Below are positions 17,650 to 26,910 of a stretch of 33,449 nt of DNA, one piece after another. The stretch lies in contig JAJXUC010000023.1 of NCBI GenBank assembly GCA_021783435.1, positions 1 through 33,449 on the forward strand. The letters run 5' to 3'. Under the pieces are notes generated by a model, which was not told the origin of the DNA, ran no database searches, and was given only the letters and a program-made list of their open reading frames with translations. This DNA comes from Pseudomonadota bacterium. Its GTDB lineage: Bacteria > Pseudomonadota > Gammaproteobacteria > Burkholderiales > Burkholderiaceae. A program made the position numbers and the translations under genes. The stretch's first letter is position 1; the number at the start of each line of letters is the position of its first letter.

Positions 17650-18186
17650 TCAGGTCATGGTCTGGGCAAGATTGAACACGGAATTCGCGGCCCGCACCTT
17701 CACCGGTTTGTTCGTCGGCATGGGCGACACGGGTTTGCGCACCACCGCCACTTCCTCGATGGTCACGCCTTGCGCCAGGTTTTGATCAACCATGGTTTTC
17801 AGGTTCACCGAATCGAGAAACTCGACCATGCGGGTGTTCAGCGCCGCCCACAGATCGTGGGTCATGCAACGGCCTTCGCCATCGTCGCCTTGACAGTTTT
17901 CCTTGCCGCCGCACTGCGTCGCATCCAGAGGCTCGTCGACGGCGATGATCACGTCGGCAATGCTGATCTCTTCAGGCTTGCGCGCCAGACTGTAGCCGCC
18001 GCCGGGGCCGCGAACCGACTCGACCAGTTCGTGCCGGCGCAGTTTGCCGAACAATTGTTCGAGATAGGAGAGGGAGATATGTTGACGCTGGCTGATGCTC
18101 GCCAAGGTCACCGGACCGAGATGCTGACGCATGGCCACGTCGATCATGGCCGTCACCGCAAATCGCCCTTTTGTCGTCAGTCGCAT
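17650..18186 (-). CDS. iscR: Fe-S cluster-sensing transcriptional regulator IscR (Rrf2 family)
   Basis: IscR binds a [2Fe-2S] cluster and represses its own operon when clusters are plentiful. The 178-residue protein has the Rrf2 winged helix ([18 protein letters not shown] at the start, then [15 protein letters not shown] and [11 protein letters not shown]). The cluster ligands are Cys92, Cys98, Cys107 and His110. In E. coli the third ligand is at 104, so the loop here has three extra residues (GDDGEGRC). The ATG at 18186 is chosen because MRLTTKGRF is the universal start; a longer open frame upstream is not conserved. An IscR-type operator-promoter is visible upstream, which fits autoregulation. 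Confidence 0.96.
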   Translation of the reverse strand: MRLTTKGRFAVTAMIDVAMRQHLGPVTLASISQRQHISLSYLEQLFGKLRRHELVESVRGPGGGYSLARKPEEISIADVIIAVDEPLDATQCGGKENCQGDDGEGRCMTHDLWAALNTRMVEFLDSVNLKTMVDQNLAQGVTIEEVAVVRKPVSPMPTNKPVKVRAANSVFNLAQTMT

Positions 18187-18300
18187 GGTGAATCTCCAAG
18201 TGTGTAAGCCGATGGCCGCGCAGTCGCCAAGCCGACTATCACGCATCGCCTCTCAAGTCTGCCGCCGGTCGACCCTCCGGGAGACCCCAGTCGGTCCAGA

Positions 18301-18316
18301 CCACCGCAGGCGGTGG
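18301..18316 (-). other. Hairpin in the iscR leader
   Basis: CCACCG-CAGG-CGGTGG is a perfect 6-bp stem with a 4-base loop, lying about 30 bases downstream of the predicted iscR transcription start. No T run follows, so it is not a typical terminator. It may stabilise the leader or be incidental in GC-rich DNA. Confidence 0.4.
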
Positions 18317-18351
18317 ATCAGGGGCGCTCAATACCTGACGAATTCAGTAGG

Positions 18352-18382
18352 ATTCTAGCAGAACCCCGAGTGAATCCGTCAA
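18352..18382 (-). promoter_or_regulatory. iscR promoter with IscR-type operator
   Basis: Read on the minus strand, TTGACG (-35, 18377-18382) is followed after 19 bases by TAGAAT (-10, 18352-18357), preceded by TG as an extended -10. The stretch TTGACGGATTCACTCGG (18366-18382) resembles the type 1 IscR operators that overlap iscR promoters in proteobacteria. The match is by eye to the general pattern. Confidence 0.6.
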
Positions 18383-18394
18383 CTACTAGGACTT

Positions 18395-18409
18395 TTTGTC
18401 CAGGACAAA
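18395..18409. promoter_or_regulatory. Perfect 15-bp palindrome upstream of iscR, candidate operator
   Basis: TTTGTCC-A-GGACAAA is a perfect dyad that contains a T-N11-A pattern, the minimal LysR-type operator signature. It lies 12 bases upstream of the iscR -35 and about 240 bases upstream of the divergent LysR-type gene. It continues outward as a looser inverted repeat (GGAC to the left, GTTCC to the right). Which protein binds it, if any, is unknown. Confidence 0.4.
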
Positions 18410-18647
18410 GTTCCATAAGCAGCCTTATACGCCAAGCATTCGCATCCAGTCAGATTCGCCCCAAAACCCCAAGTTCCGATAGGGAATAGAGGTTTTTACA
18501 AGCCGCTGTTTTCGGATGGCGTTTTCCCCGTCGTGGGCGCGAGAACTGTGGCAACCTGAGGGTGGCGCATTCCTGATCCGGGTCCGATCCACCCACATCT
18601 GAAAGCAATTTTCGACGAGAATCCGGAGAAATTAACCTGAAATTTCG

Positions 18648-19532
18648 ATGAGACTGACACTCCGACAGCTCGATGTGATGGTGGCCATTGCCCGCAGCGG
18701 CAGCACCACAGAGGCTGGCAAGCAACTGGCGCTGTCGCAATCGGCCGTGAGCGCAGCGCTGGCTGAGTTGGAATCTCAACTCGGCACCCGCGTGTTCGAC
18801 CGCGTCGGCAAACGCGTGGTGCTGAACGATTGCGGCCGTCTGCTGCTGCCCCGAGCGCTGGCGCTGCTGGACCAGGTACGCGAGGTGGAAACCCTGTTTG
18901 CCGATGGTGCCGCTGCGCTGCGCGTGAGCGCCAGCACCACCATCGGCAACTACCTGATGCCGGTTGTGCTGGGCGCCTATCAGCGGCGTTGGCCCCTTGC
19001 CCAGATTCAGCTTGAAGTTTGCAACACACAAGACGTGATTCAGGCAGTCGCCGATTATGCGGTGGACGTCGGCTTCATCGAGGGCGCCTGCCACCACGAC
19101 GAGCTTGAAATTCATCCCTGGGTCAGCGATGAACTGGCAGTCGTCGCAGCGCCGGGGCATCCCCTCGCGCAGGGGCCGGTCAGGCTGGATCAGTTGGCCA
19201 CTGCGCGCTGGATATTGCGCGAGCCGGGCTCGGGCACGCGCGAGACGGTGGAAGCACTGCTGCTGCCGCACCTGCAGCGTTTTGGCTCGACCATGCACCT
19301 GGGCAACTCAGAAGCCATCAAACATGCCGTGGCGGAGGAACTCGGCGTGAGTTGCCTGCCGCTGCGGGTGGTCCATGATCTGCTGATCGCAGAGCGACTG
19401 GTGCGTGTGGCCACGCCCCTGCCCACGCTCATCCGCACGCTCTACCGCATTCAACCCAAGCGCAAGGTCTTTTCACCACCCTTGCAGCGTTTCATCGACC
19501 ATTGCAGCGCCTGGCACGAAACGGCAACCTGA
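18648..19532 (+). CDS. LysR-family transcriptional regulator, YeiE-like
   Basis: This 294-residue protein is a LysR-type regulator: an N-terminal winged helix-turn-helix (residues about 1-60, with STTEAGKQLALSQSAVSAALAELE as the recognition region) and a C-terminal periplasmic-binding-like effector domain. The N-terminus starting RLTLRQLDVMVAIARSGS and the effector segment REPGSGTRETVE are like the YeiE group, which includes regulators tied to sulfite and iron metabolism in enterobacteria. The ligand here is unknown. The gene is divergent from iscR and lies 240 bases upstream of the TRAP transporter genes on the same strand, so either could be a target. A weak GGAG lies too far from the ATG for an ideal ribosome site. 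Confidence 0.9.
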   Translation: MRLTLRQLDVMVAIARSGSTTEAGKQLALSQSAVSAALAELESQLGTRVFDRVGKRVVLNDCGRLLLPRALALLDQVREVETLFADGAAALRVSASTTIGNYLMPVVLGAYQRRWPLAQIQLEVCNTQDVIQAVADYAVDVGFIEGACHHDELEIHPWVSDELAVVAAPGHPLAQGPVRLDQLATARWILREPGSGTRETVEALLLPHLQRFGSTMHLGNSEAIKHAVAEELGVSCLPLRVVHDLLIAERLVRVATPLPTLIRTLYRIQPKRKVFSPPLQRFIDHCSAWHETAT

Positions 19533-19550
19533 ACTCCCGCAGCACATGCC

Positions 19551-19584
19551 CCCATCCGCCATCTGACCACAGTGGGTGGATGGG
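19551..19584 (+). terminator. Possible terminator hairpin after the LysR-type gene
   Basis: CCCATCCGCC (19551-19560) can pair with GGTGGATGGG (19575-19584) over ten base pairs, one of them G-U, around a 14-base loop. It starts 18 bases after the stop codon. No T run follows, so an intrinsic terminator is uncertain. Confidence 0.4.
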
Positions 19585-19772
19585 CCCTGGCCACTGGGTT
19601 TGATGTGCCCGGCCATGCATCGAGCCTGTCCCGATTCACCCTGGATCACGGGAGTAACCCTCTGCGGATTGCGATTGTTACATCCATATACTTTGCGATA
19701 CAAATTCAACGCCGCGCGCCTTACCCTCCGATTGCCACAATCGATCGGCGCGTTTCGAGACAAGGGGACACT

Positions 19773-20381
19773 GTGGATCGACTACTTGACCTCTCACGAG
19801 GGATCGACTGGATCAACGATCAATTGGGCAAGCTGACCTGGGGCCTGGTCTTCGCTTCGGTGTTCATCAGCGCCGGCAACGCTGTCGTGCGCAAGCTCTT
19901 TGACTACAGCTCCAACGCCTGGCTCGAAATCCAGTGGTACCTGTTCGCCGGAGTCTTCCTGCTCGGTGCCGCTTATACATTCCTGCACAACGAGCATGTC
20001 CGTATCGACGTGCTCTCCAGCCGCCTCTCCAAGCGCGGGCAGACCTGGATCGACATCCTCGGCATCCTCCTCTTCCTCTTCCCGTTTTGCTTCGAGGTGG
20101 TCAGGCTGTCGCTGCCCGTGGTGGGCAACGCTATTGCCTCGGGAGAAATGTCATCCAACGCTGGCGGCTTGATGCGCTGGCCGGTGTTTGTGCTGCTGCC
20201 CATTGGCTTCTTCTTGCTGGCGCTGCAAGGTGTCTCAGAGTTGATCAAGCGTGTTGCCTTCCTCATGGGTCTTACCCCCGACCCAACCTTGCGCAAAAAC
20301 GAGAAAACGACCGAAGAGGAACTGGCCGCGTTCATGCTCGAGCAGACCGCGCGTGAAGCATCTGCCGGCAAGAAGGCCTGA
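19773..20381 (+). CDS. TRAP transporter small membrane subunit DctQ
   Basis: The 202-residue protein is the small four-helix membrane subunit of a tripartite ATP-independent periplasmic (TRAP) transporter, which imports organic acids using the sodium or proton gradient. Hydrophobic segments are at about residues 25-45, 55-75, 95-115 and 145-165. YLFAGVFLLGAAYTFLHNEHVRIDVL is cut from the conserved DctQ core. The GTG at 19773 is chosen because AGGGGA sits six bases upstream; the open frame extends further left but with no protein-like sequence. It is followed after 9 bases by the large subunit. The charged C-terminal tail (rich in Glu, Lys, Ala) is cytoplasmic. No DctP binding protein is seen. 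Confidence 0.86.
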   Translation: MDRLLDLSRGIDWINDQLGKLTWGLVFASVFISAGNAVVRKLFDYSSNAWLEIQWYLFAGVFLLGAAYTFLHNEHVRIDVLSSRLSKRGQTWIDILGILLFLFPFCFEVVRLSLPVVGNAIASGEMSSNAGGLMRWPVFVLLPIGFFLLALQGVSELIKRVAFLMGLTPDPTLRKNEKTTEEELAAFMLEQTAREASAGKKA

Positions 20382-20390
20382 GGGGACGAC

Positions 20391-22208
20391 ATGGACTTCG
20401 TCATCGCCAATATCGCGCCCATCATGTTCGGCGCCCTCGTCATATTCCTGCTCATCGGATTTCCGGTGGCCTTCAGTCTTGCGGCCTGCGGCCTGCTGTT
20501 CGGCTTCATCGGGGTCGAGCTCGGGCTCATGCCCCAAGCGCTACTGGAAGCGATTCCCCTGCGCATCATCGGCATCATGCAGAACGACACGCTGCTGGCC
20601 ATTCCCTTTTTCACACTCATGGGACTGATTCTGGAACGCAGCGGGATGGCCGAGGACTTGCTCGACACCATCGGCCAACTGTTCGGGCCCATTCGGGGCG
20701 GCCTGGCTTACGCGGTCATTCTCGTGGGTGCCATGCTGGCGGCCACCACCGGCGTGGTCGCGGCCTCGGTCATTTCCATGGGACTGATTTCGCTGCCGAT
20801 CATGCTGCGCTACGGCTATGACCGACGTGTGGCCAGCGGCGTCATCGCCGCTTCGGGCACGCTGGCACAAATCATTCCCCCTTCGCTCGTGCTCATCGTC
20901 ATGGCCGACCAGCTCGGTCAATCGGTGGGCGACATGTACAAAGGCGCGTTCATCCCAGGCTTCGTCCTGACCGGCCTCTACATCGTCTATATCTTCGCCG
21001 TGACCATGGCGAAACCACATCTGGCGCCAGCCCTGCCGTCCGAGGCCCGCACCATCCGCGAGCCCGACGGCACATCCGGCCTGCGTTCGCTGTCGCTGCT
21101 GTTCATCACCTGCCTGGGCCTCGGCATCGGCTGGGCGCACTACTACGACGCCTTTCTCACCTGGCGTGACAAGGCGCCGATCACCGCGCCGCTGGACGAA
21201 ACCATCGTCGTCTCGTTGTCGGTGGCCGTGCTGTTCGCCCTCGTTCTGGCGCTGGTCAACAAGGGCCTGCGCCTGGGTTTGCTGTCGCGCATGGCAGAGA
21301 AGGTCACCTTCGTCCTGATCCCACCGCTGCTGCTGATCTTCCTGGTGCTGGGCACCATTTTTCTCGGCATCGCCACGCCCACCGAGGGCGGCGCGATGGG
21401 CGCGATGGGCGCGCTCCTCATGGCGCTGGTGCGACGCCGGCTGGACTTCAAACTGTTCGGCCAGGCGCTCAACACCACGGCCAAGCTGTCCACCTTCGTG
21501 ATGTTCATCCTCATCGGCTCCACCGTGTTCAATCTCGTGTTCCAGGGCCTGGACGGACGGGTCTGGGTCGAGCACCTGTTGACCAGCCTTCCCGGCGGTC
21601 AACTCGGCTTTCTCATCGTGGTGAACATCCTGATCTTCGTGCTGGCGTTTTTCCTCGATTTTTTCGAGCTCTCGTTCATCATCATCCCGCTCATCGGGCC
21701 GGTGGCCGACAAGCTGGGCATCGACCTCATCTGGTTCGGCGTGCTGCTGGCGGTGAACATGCAGACCTCCTTCATGCACCCGCCGTTCGGCTTCGCGCTG
21801 TTTTACCTGCGCAGCGTCGCACCCAAGGACGATTACACCGACAAGGAGACGAAGAAGCGCACCGCAGGCGTCACCACCGGACAGATCTATTGGGGCGCGG
21901 TGCCCTTCGTGCTGATCCAGATCGTCATGGTGGCGCTGGTCATCGGCTTCCCAGGGTTGGTCACGGGCGCGCTCGGCCACCACGCCAAGATCGATCTCGA
22001 CAAGGTCAACATCGAGGTGCCAGCCAGCGAGCAGAGCTACAGCACGCAGGCGCCGCCCAGCTTTGGCGCCTCGGATGCGCTACCCGGCAGCACGGACGCA
22101 TCCAAGGCCGGTACCGCGACGTCCGGCGACGCTGAGAACTCGGCTGCCGGCGACATCATGAAGGCCTTACAGGCCCCCGCTGCGGCGGCTTCGGCTGCAC
22201 AACCCTGA
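20391..22208 (+). CDS. TRAP transporter large membrane subunit DctM
   Basis: The 605-residue protein is the many-helix permease of the TRAP transporter, with about 12-14 hydrophobic segments. Family landmarks include NDTLLAIPFFTLMGLILERSGMAEDLLD (positions about 64-91), GAMLAATTGVVAASV, ASGTLAQIIPPSLVLIVMA, and the late LGIATPTEGGAMGAMGAL. Typical DctM proteins have about 430 residues. This one is longer because of a loop insert of about 70-90 residues in the middle and a disordered Ala/Ser/Pro/Gly-rich tail after about residue 525. It has the DctQ subunit directly upstream. The substrate class cannot be assigned without the binding protein. Confidence 0.9.
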   Translation: MDFVIANIAPIMFGALVIFLLIGFPVAFSLAACGLLFGFIGVELGLMPQALLEAIPLRIIGIMQNDTLLAIPFFTLMGLILERSGMAEDLLDTIGQLFGPIRGGLAYAVILVGAMLAATTGVVAASVISMGLISLPIMLRYGYDRRVASGVIAASGTLAQIIPPSLVLIVMADQLGQSVGDMYKGAFIPGFVLTGLYIVYIFAVTMAKPHLAPALPSEARTIREPDGTSGLRSLSLLFITCLGLGIGWAHYYDAFLTWRDKAPITAPLDETIVVSLSVAVLFALVLALVNKGLRLGLLSRMAEKVTFVLIPPLLLIFLVLGTIFLGIATPTEGGAMGAMGALLMALVRRRLDFKLFGQALNTTAKLSTFVMFILIGSTVFNLVFQGLDGRVWVEHLLTSLPGGQLGFLIVVNILIFVLAFFLDFFELSFIIIPLIGPVADKLGIDLIWFGVLLAVNMQTSFMHPPFGFALFYLRSVAPKDDYTDKETKKRTAGVTTGQIYWGAVPFVLIQIVMVALVIGFPGLVTGALGHHAKIDLDKVNIEVPASEQSYSTQAPPSFGASDALPGSTDASKAGTATSGDAENSAAGDIMKALQAPAAAASAAQP

Positions 22209-22261
22209 AGGGCCGATGACGCCGAACCAGGTGGAGATCGGGCGCAGCCACCGCGAGAAAT

Positions 22262-25177
22262 TCAGCTGTGCTCAGCCTGCGTCGCCTCAGCGTACGCTGA
22301 CACCGGGATGCAGGCGCACTGCAGGTTGCGATCACCCCAGACGTTGTCGATCCGCCCGACCGGCACCCAGTATTTGTGGATGCGCAGCGCGGGCACCGGA
22401 AAGGACGCCTGCTCGCGGCTGTAGGGGTGGGGCCAGTCAGCGCCAAGGGTCGCGGCTGCGGTGAAAGGAGCGGCTCTGAGCGGGTTGTCATCACGCGGCA
22501 AGGCGCCCTGCTCGACTTGCGCGATTTCAGCGCGGATGGCGGTCATGGCCTCGACAAAACGGTCGACTTCAGCAAGCGACTCGCTCTCGGTCGGCTCGAT
22601 CATGAGCGTGCCGGGAACCGGGAAGCTCATGGTCGGCGCGTGAAAGCCGTAGTCCATCAGCCGCTTGGCGACGTCTTCGTTGCTGATCCCGCTGGCGTCT
22701 TTCAGGCCGCGCAAATCCAGAATGCACTCATGCGCGACGAAGCCGCTGTCGCCGGTGTAGAGCACCGGGAAATGGGGCGCCAGACGGCGCGCCATGTAGT
22801 TGGCGCTGAGGATGGAGATGGCGCTGGCCGCAGTCAGGCCGTCCGCGCCCATCATGCGGATGTACATCCAGGTGATAGGCAGCACCGAGGCATTGCCCAG
22901 GGCCGCGGAACTGACCGCCCCGACCGCCTTGGCGGTGTCGCCGCTGCTGGCATGGCCGGGCAGGAAAGGCGCCAGATGCGCGCGGACCGCCACCGGACCC
23001 ACGCCGGGACCGCCGCCGCCATGGGGAATGCAGAAAGTTTTGTGCAGGTTCAGGTGCGAGACATCGGCGCCGAATTCAGGCGGACTGGCCAGCCCGACCA
23101 TGGCGTTCATGTTGGCCCCATCCACATACACCTGGCCGCCATGCTGATGCACGATGTCGCAAATTTCGCGCACCCGCGGCTCGAACACGCCGTGGGTGGA
23201 GGGATAGGTGATCATGCACGCCGACAGTCGCGCCGCGTGCTGCCGCGCCTTGACGCGCAAGTCGTCGAGATCGACGCTGCCTTGCGCATCGCAGGCAACC
23301 ACCACAACATGCATGCCGGCCATCTGGGCCGAAGCCGGGTTGGTGCCGTGAGCCGAGGACGGGATGAGACAAATGTCGCGCTGCGTCTCACCGCGGCTCT
23401 CGTGCCAGGCATGGATGGCCAACAGGCCGGCGTACTCGCCTTGCGAGCCCGCGTTGGGCTGCAGGCTAATCGCGTCATAGCCAGTGGCCTGGGACAACCA
23501 CTGCTCCAGATCCGCGGCCAGGCGGGCGTAGCCCCGCGTCTGCTCGGCCGGGGCGAACGGGTGGATGCTCCCGAATTCGGGCCAGGTGATGGGGATCATC
23601 TCGCTGGTGGCATTGAGCTTCATGGTGCATGAGCCCAACGGAATCATCGCCCGGTCGAGCGCGATGTCCTTGTCGGCCAAGCGGCGCAGGTAGCGCAGCA
23701 TCTCGGTCTCGCTGTGGTAGCGGTTGAATACCGGATGGGTGAGGTAGCTGCTGGTCCGTGCGAGCGCCAGCGGGTAACGCGGCGCCACGCCCTTGGCATG
23801 GGCGGCAAACAACGAGGCGTCCGGCTGGCTTGCGCCGCGAGCCTGGGCAAAGGCACCCAACACCTTGAGCAGATCCTCGCGCGTGACGGTTTCGTCGAGC
23901 GCAACACCCACGCGGTCACTGCCGGCATGGCGCAGGTTGATACCGGCTTGCACGGCAGCCGCATGCACCGCAGCGGTTTGGATGCCGGTCAGAACGGTCA
24001 AGGTGTCGAAGAAAGCCGCATGCTGCAAGGGCCAGCCTTGCGCCTGCAGCCCGTCGGCCAGGATGACGGCGTAGGCATGCACCCGCTGGGCGATACGGCG
24101 CAGGCCCTGCGGGCCGTGGTAGACGGCGTACATGCTGGCCAGCACGGCAGGCAGGACCTGTGCGGTGCAGATGTTGCTCGTGGCCTTTTCACGGCGAATA
24201 TGCTGCTCGCGGGTTTGAAGCGCCAAGCGGTAAGCCGGCTGGCCGTGGCTGTCGACGCTCACGCCCACGAGCCTGCCGGGCATCTGGCGTTTGAGACCGT
24301 CGCGCACCGCCAGATAGGCAGCGTGCGGACCACCGAAACCCAGCGGCAGGCCGAAGCGCTGGGTATTGCCCACGGCAATATCGGCGCCGAGTTCGCCCGG
24401 CGAAGTCAGCAGCGTGAGCGCCAGAATATCCGCGGCGACGATAACCACGGCGCCCTGCGCCCTGGCCGCGGCGATGAGCGCGCGATGGTCGTCGACACCG
24501 CCATCCACACCGGGATACTGCAACAGCACGGCGAAATGCGGCACCTGCGCGGCTTGCGAGGCGGGGCCGACCACCACCTCCAGGTCGAGCGGGCGCGCAC
24601 GGGTGCGCAGGACCTCCAGCGTCTGCGGCAGCACGTCGTCGGCAACGAACATGCTGCGGCTTGCGCTCTTGCCGCTGCGCAGCGCCAGGGTCATGGCCTC
24701 GGCCGCTGCAGTGGCTTCGTCAAGCATCGAGGCATTGGCCACGTCGAGCCCGGTGAGGTCGGTCACCATGGTCTGAAAGTTGATCAACGCCTCCAACCGA
24801 CCCTGGCTGATTTCCGGCTGATACGGCGTGTAGGCGGTGTACCAGGCCGGGTTCTCCAGCACGTTGCGCTGGATCACGCCAGGCATGTGCGCGTTGGCGT
24901 AGCCCTGTCCGATGAAGCTGCGCATCAACCGGTTTTGCGCGGCGATGTGGCGCAATTCGGCCAGCGCGGCCTCCTCGCCCAGAGCGGGCGGCAATTCGAA
25001 CGGGCGGGCGCGACGGATGCCGGCGGGAATGACTTCGCGCATCAAGGCTTCCAGATCGGGTTGGCCCAGGGCGCGCAGCATGTGCGCCTGCTCGGCTTCG
25101 CTCGGGCCGATGTGGCGGCGCTGGAAGGCGGCGGCATCTTCCAGTTCGGTGAGGGTGGGTTCGGTTTGCATCAACAT
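22262..25177 (-). CDS. gcvP: Glycine dehydrogenase (decarboxylating), P-protein
   Basis: GcvP is the PLP-dependent P-protein of the glycine cleavage system, which decarboxylates glycine and passes the aminomethyl group to the lipoyl arm of GcvH. At 971 residues it is the full-length single-chain form, with two homologous halves. The PLP lysine is Lys713 in [16 protein letters not shown]. The N-terminal [17 protein letters not shown] is typical. Two start codons lie close together (MLM), so residue 1 or 3 may be first. It is the last gene of gcvT-gcvH-gcvP, 75 bases after gcvH, and is convergent with the TRAP transporter. Expression is expected to be controlled by the glycine riboswitch upstream of gcvT. 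Confidence 0.97.
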   Translation of the reverse strand: MLMQTEPTLTELEDAAAFQRRHIGPSEAEQAHMLRALGQPDLEALMREVIPAGIRRARPFELPPALGEEAALAELRHIAAQNRLMRSFIGQGYANAHMPGVIQRNVLENPAWYTAYTPYQPEISQGRLEALINFQTMVTDLTGLDVANASMLDEATAAAEAMTLALRSGKSASRSMFVADDVLPQTLEVLRTRARPLDLEVVVGPASQAAQVPHFAVLLQYPGVDGGVDDHRALIAAARAQGAVVIVAADILALTLLTSPGELGADIAVGNTQRFGLPLGFGGPHAAYLAVRDGLKRQMPGRLVGVSVDSHGQPAYRLALQTREQHIRREKATSNICTAQVLPAVLASMYAVYHGPQGLRRIAQRVHAYAVILADGLQAQGWPLQHAAFFDTLTVLTGIQTAAVHAAAVQAGINLRHAGSDRVGVALDETVTREDLLKVLGAFAQARGASQPDASLFAAHAKGVAPRYPLALARTSSYLTHPVFNRYHSETEMLRYLRRLADKDIALDRAMIPLGSCTMKLNATSEMIPITWPEFGSIHPFAPAEQTRGYARLAADLEQWLSQATGYDAISLQPNAGSQGEYAGLLAIHAWHESRGETQRDICLIPSSAHGTNPASAQMAGMHVVVVACDAQGSVDLDDLRVKARQHAARLSACMITYPSTHGVFEPRVREICDIVHQHGGQVYVDGANMNAMVGLASPPEFGADVSHLNLHKTFCIPHGGGGPGVGPVAVRAHLAPFLPGHASSGDTAKAVGAVSSAALGNASVLPITWMYIRMMGADGLTAASAISILSANYMARRLAPHFPVLYTGDSGFVAHECILDLRGLKDASGISNEDVAKRLMDYGFHAPTMSFPVPGTLMIEPTESESLAEVDRFVEAMTAIRAEIAQVEQGALPRDDNPLRAAPFTAAATLGADWPHPYSREQASFPVPALRIHKYWVPVGRIDNVWGDRNLQCACIPVSAYAEATQAEHS

Positions 25178-25252
25178 GGGAAACTCGTCTTGGTCGGCGC
25201 CAGCCTCGGGGCCGCGACGGGCGGCAGACGGCGGGCGATGGCAGGAAGGTTT

Positions 25253-25627
25253 TCAGGCGCCTTGCAGCAGTTTGTCGTAGGCGGCCTGGTCCATCAGCGC
25301 ATCCAGCTCTGCGGGGTCGCTCGGGCGCATCTTGAAAAACCAGCCCGACCCTTGCGGATCGGAATTCGCCATGGACGGGTCGGACACCAGGGCATCGTTG
25401 CTGCCGGTGATTTCGCCCGACAGCGGCATGTAGACGTCGGCCGCGGCCTTGACCGACTCGACCACACCGGCGGTGTCTTTCTGAGCAAAGGTCTTGCCGA
25501 CCGCGGGCAATTCGACGAACACCACATCGCCCAGGGCGTCTTGCGCGTGCGCGGTGATGCCGACCGTCACGGTGCCGTCCGCTTCAAGGCGAACCCATTC
25601 GTGATCGGGGGTGTATTTGATGGTCAT
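25253..25627 (-). CDS. gcvH: Glycine cleavage system H protein
   Basis: GcvH carries the lipoyl arm that shuttles the aminomethyl group between the P, T and L proteins. The 124-residue protein has the lipoylated lysine Lys60 in DTAGVVESVKAAADVY and starts with the usual MTIKYTPDHEWV. The ATG at 25627 is chosen because GGAG lies 7 bases upstream; a longer frame from 25648 would add seven unconserved residues. It lies 72 bases after gcvT and 75 bases before gcvP on the same strand. Confidence 0.97.
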   Translation of the reverse strand: MTIKYTPDHEWVRLEADGTVTVGITAHAQDALGDVVFVELPAVGKTFAQKDTAGVVESVKAAADVYMPLSGEITGSNDALVSDPSMANSDPQGSGWFFKMRPSDPAELDALMDQAAYDKLLQGA

Positions 25628-25699
25628 GCTGAACTCCGTGTCGGTCAATGTGAACAGGAAACAAGTTGAGAAAAACCTGGCGTGCTTCGGTACGCGAGT

Positions 25700-26863
25700 T
25701 CAATTGCGTACATAGCCGTGCGGCGTGAACGGCATGGGGGCGACATGCATGGGCACCTGTTTGCCTCGCACAAGTGCGAACAGGGCATGACCCGGTACGG
25801 CCGCGGCGCTCTCGACGTAGCCCATGGCGACCGGCATGTTGGCCGTGGGGGTGAGGCTGCCACTGGTGACGCGCCCCAGCCCGCGACCCGCGGCGTCCAC
25901 CAGCATGGTGCCTTCGCGAACAGGCACGCGTTCGTCGGCGACAAGCCCGACGCGTTTGCGCGCCACGCGGGCAGGGTCGTCAAGCTGCGCGAGGATGACC
26001 TCGGCCCCTGGAAAGCCTCCGGCACGGGCCCCGCCGTTGCGGCGCACCTTCTGCATGGCCCATTGCAGGCTGGCCTCCACGGCGGTGGTGGTTTCGTCCA
26101 TGTCATGCCCGTAGAGGCAGAGCCCGGCTTCCAGGCGCAGGCTGTCGCGTGCGCCCAGGCCCGCGGGCCGCACGTCGGCCAGATCGAGCAAGGCGCGAGC
26201 CAGCGGTTCGGCATCCCGCGGGCGAACCGAAATCTCGACGCCATCTTCGCCGGTGTAGCCGCTGCGGCTGATGAAGACCGGGTCGCTGCAGACCGACGCG
26301 GGCAATTCGAACCAGGCTGCATCCATGAAACGCAGCTTGGCCACATCCGGCAGCAGTGTCTGCAGCGCCGCCAGCGCCTTGGGGCCTTGCAGCGCCATCA
26401 ACCCCTGTCCCGGGAGTTCTTCAATGCGGCAGCGCGCGCCGATGCGTTCGCGCATCCAGGCGAGATCCTGGATCTTGCATGCGGCATTGACGATGAGGAA
26501 ATACTCGCTGCCCTGACCGCCCTCGAGCGGACGGTGGGTCAGCATCAGGTCGTCGAGAATCCCGCCAACATGGTTGGTGAAATAGCCGTAGCGCTGACGC
26601 CCGAGCGGCAAGCCCACAACGTCGACGGGAATGAGACTTTCGAGAGCTTCTGCCGCATCCGGCCCAGCGATGCGCACCTGGCCCATGTGCGAGACGTCGA
26701 ACAGACCGGCTGCGGCACGCGTGTGGAGATGCTCGGCCGTGATGCCGCCTGGATACTGCACCGGCATGGCATAGCCGGCGAACGGCACCATCTTGGCGCC
26801 CAGCAACTGGTGCAGCAAAAACAGGGGGGTGTGCAGCAGGACTGGCTCAGCTTGGGCAGACAC
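25700..26863 (-). CDS. gcvT: Glycine cleavage system aminomethyltransferase, T-protein
   Basis: GcvT transfers the methylene group from the H-protein lipoyl arm to tetrahydrofolate, releasing ammonia. The 387-residue protein shows family motifs LGAKMVPFAGYAMPVQYPGG near the N-terminus, GLFDVSHMGQ, and VNAACKIQDLAWM. The start is taken as GTG at 26863 because GGAG stands six bases upstream. A second GTG at 26893 would add ten residues but lies inside a perfect palindrome. It is the first gene of gcvTHP and is preceded by a tandem glycine riboswitch (26911-27139). Confidence 0.95.
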   Translation of the reverse strand: MSAQAEPVLLHTPLFLLHQLLGAKMVPFAGYAMPVQYPGGITAEHLHTRAAAGLFDVSHMGQVRIAGPDAAEALESLIPVDVVGLPLGRQRYGYFTNHVGGILDDLMLTHRPLEGGQGSEYFLIVNAACKIQDLAWMRERIGARCRIEELPGQGLMALQGPKALAALQTLLPDVAKLRFMDAAWFELPASVCSDPVFISRSGYTGEDGVEISVRPRDAEPLARALLDLADVRPAGLGARDSLRLEAGLCLYGHDMDETTTAVEASLQWAMQKVRRNGGARAGGFPGAEVILAQLDDPARVARKRVGLVADERVPVREGTMLVDAAGRGLGRVTSGSLTPTANMPVAMGYVESAAAVPGHALFALVRGKQVPMHVAPMPFTPHGYVRN

Positions 26864-26890
26864 GCAAGGCTCCAGAGAAGGGCGGAAATC

Positions 26891-26910
26891 CACCAGAGCA
26901 TGCTCTGGTG
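26891..26910 (-). promoter_or_regulatory. Perfect 20-bp palindrome between riboswitch and gcvT, candidate expression platform
   Basis: CACCAGAGCATGCTCTGGTG is a perfect inverted repeat directly after the second glycine aptamer. In RNA it gives an 8-bp stem with a CAUG loop. Its CCAGAG arm is also complementary to CTCTGG at about 26871-26876, part of the CTCTGGAG that holds the gcvT ribosome site. The arm could therefore pair either with its own partner or with the ribosome site. No T run follows, so translational control fits better than termination. That reading is inference. Confidence 0.6.

Larger units (their letters stand above)
18187..18647. other. Divergent control region between iscR and the LysR-type gene
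   Basis: This 461-base gap holds an iscR promoter with an IscR-type operator (18352-18382), a 15-bp palindrome (18395-18409), a hairpin in the presumed iscR leader (18301-18316), and a small dyad (GAAATT-N7-AATTTC) just ahead of the LysR gene at about 18628-18646. The presumed iscR leader of about 160 nt is long for this operon. I see no small gene with a ribosome site in it. Confidence 0.5.

Noticed and set aside
15864..17675. A 603-codon open frame on the plus strand over iscU and iscS
   Set aside because: It is antisense to two certain genes with all catalytic residues, and its translation is rich in His, Gly, Arg and Val without any family motif; a typical GC-rich shadow.
20541..21983. 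A 480-codon minus-strand open frame over dctM
   Set aside because: It is rich in His, Asp, Glu, Gln and Arg, as expected opposite a membrane protein; no ribosome site or motif.
23714..25669. A 651-codon open frame on the plus strand over gcvP and gcvH
   Set aside because: It lies antisense to gcvP, which has a clear PLP-lysine site; the composition is shadow-like with no recognisable domain.
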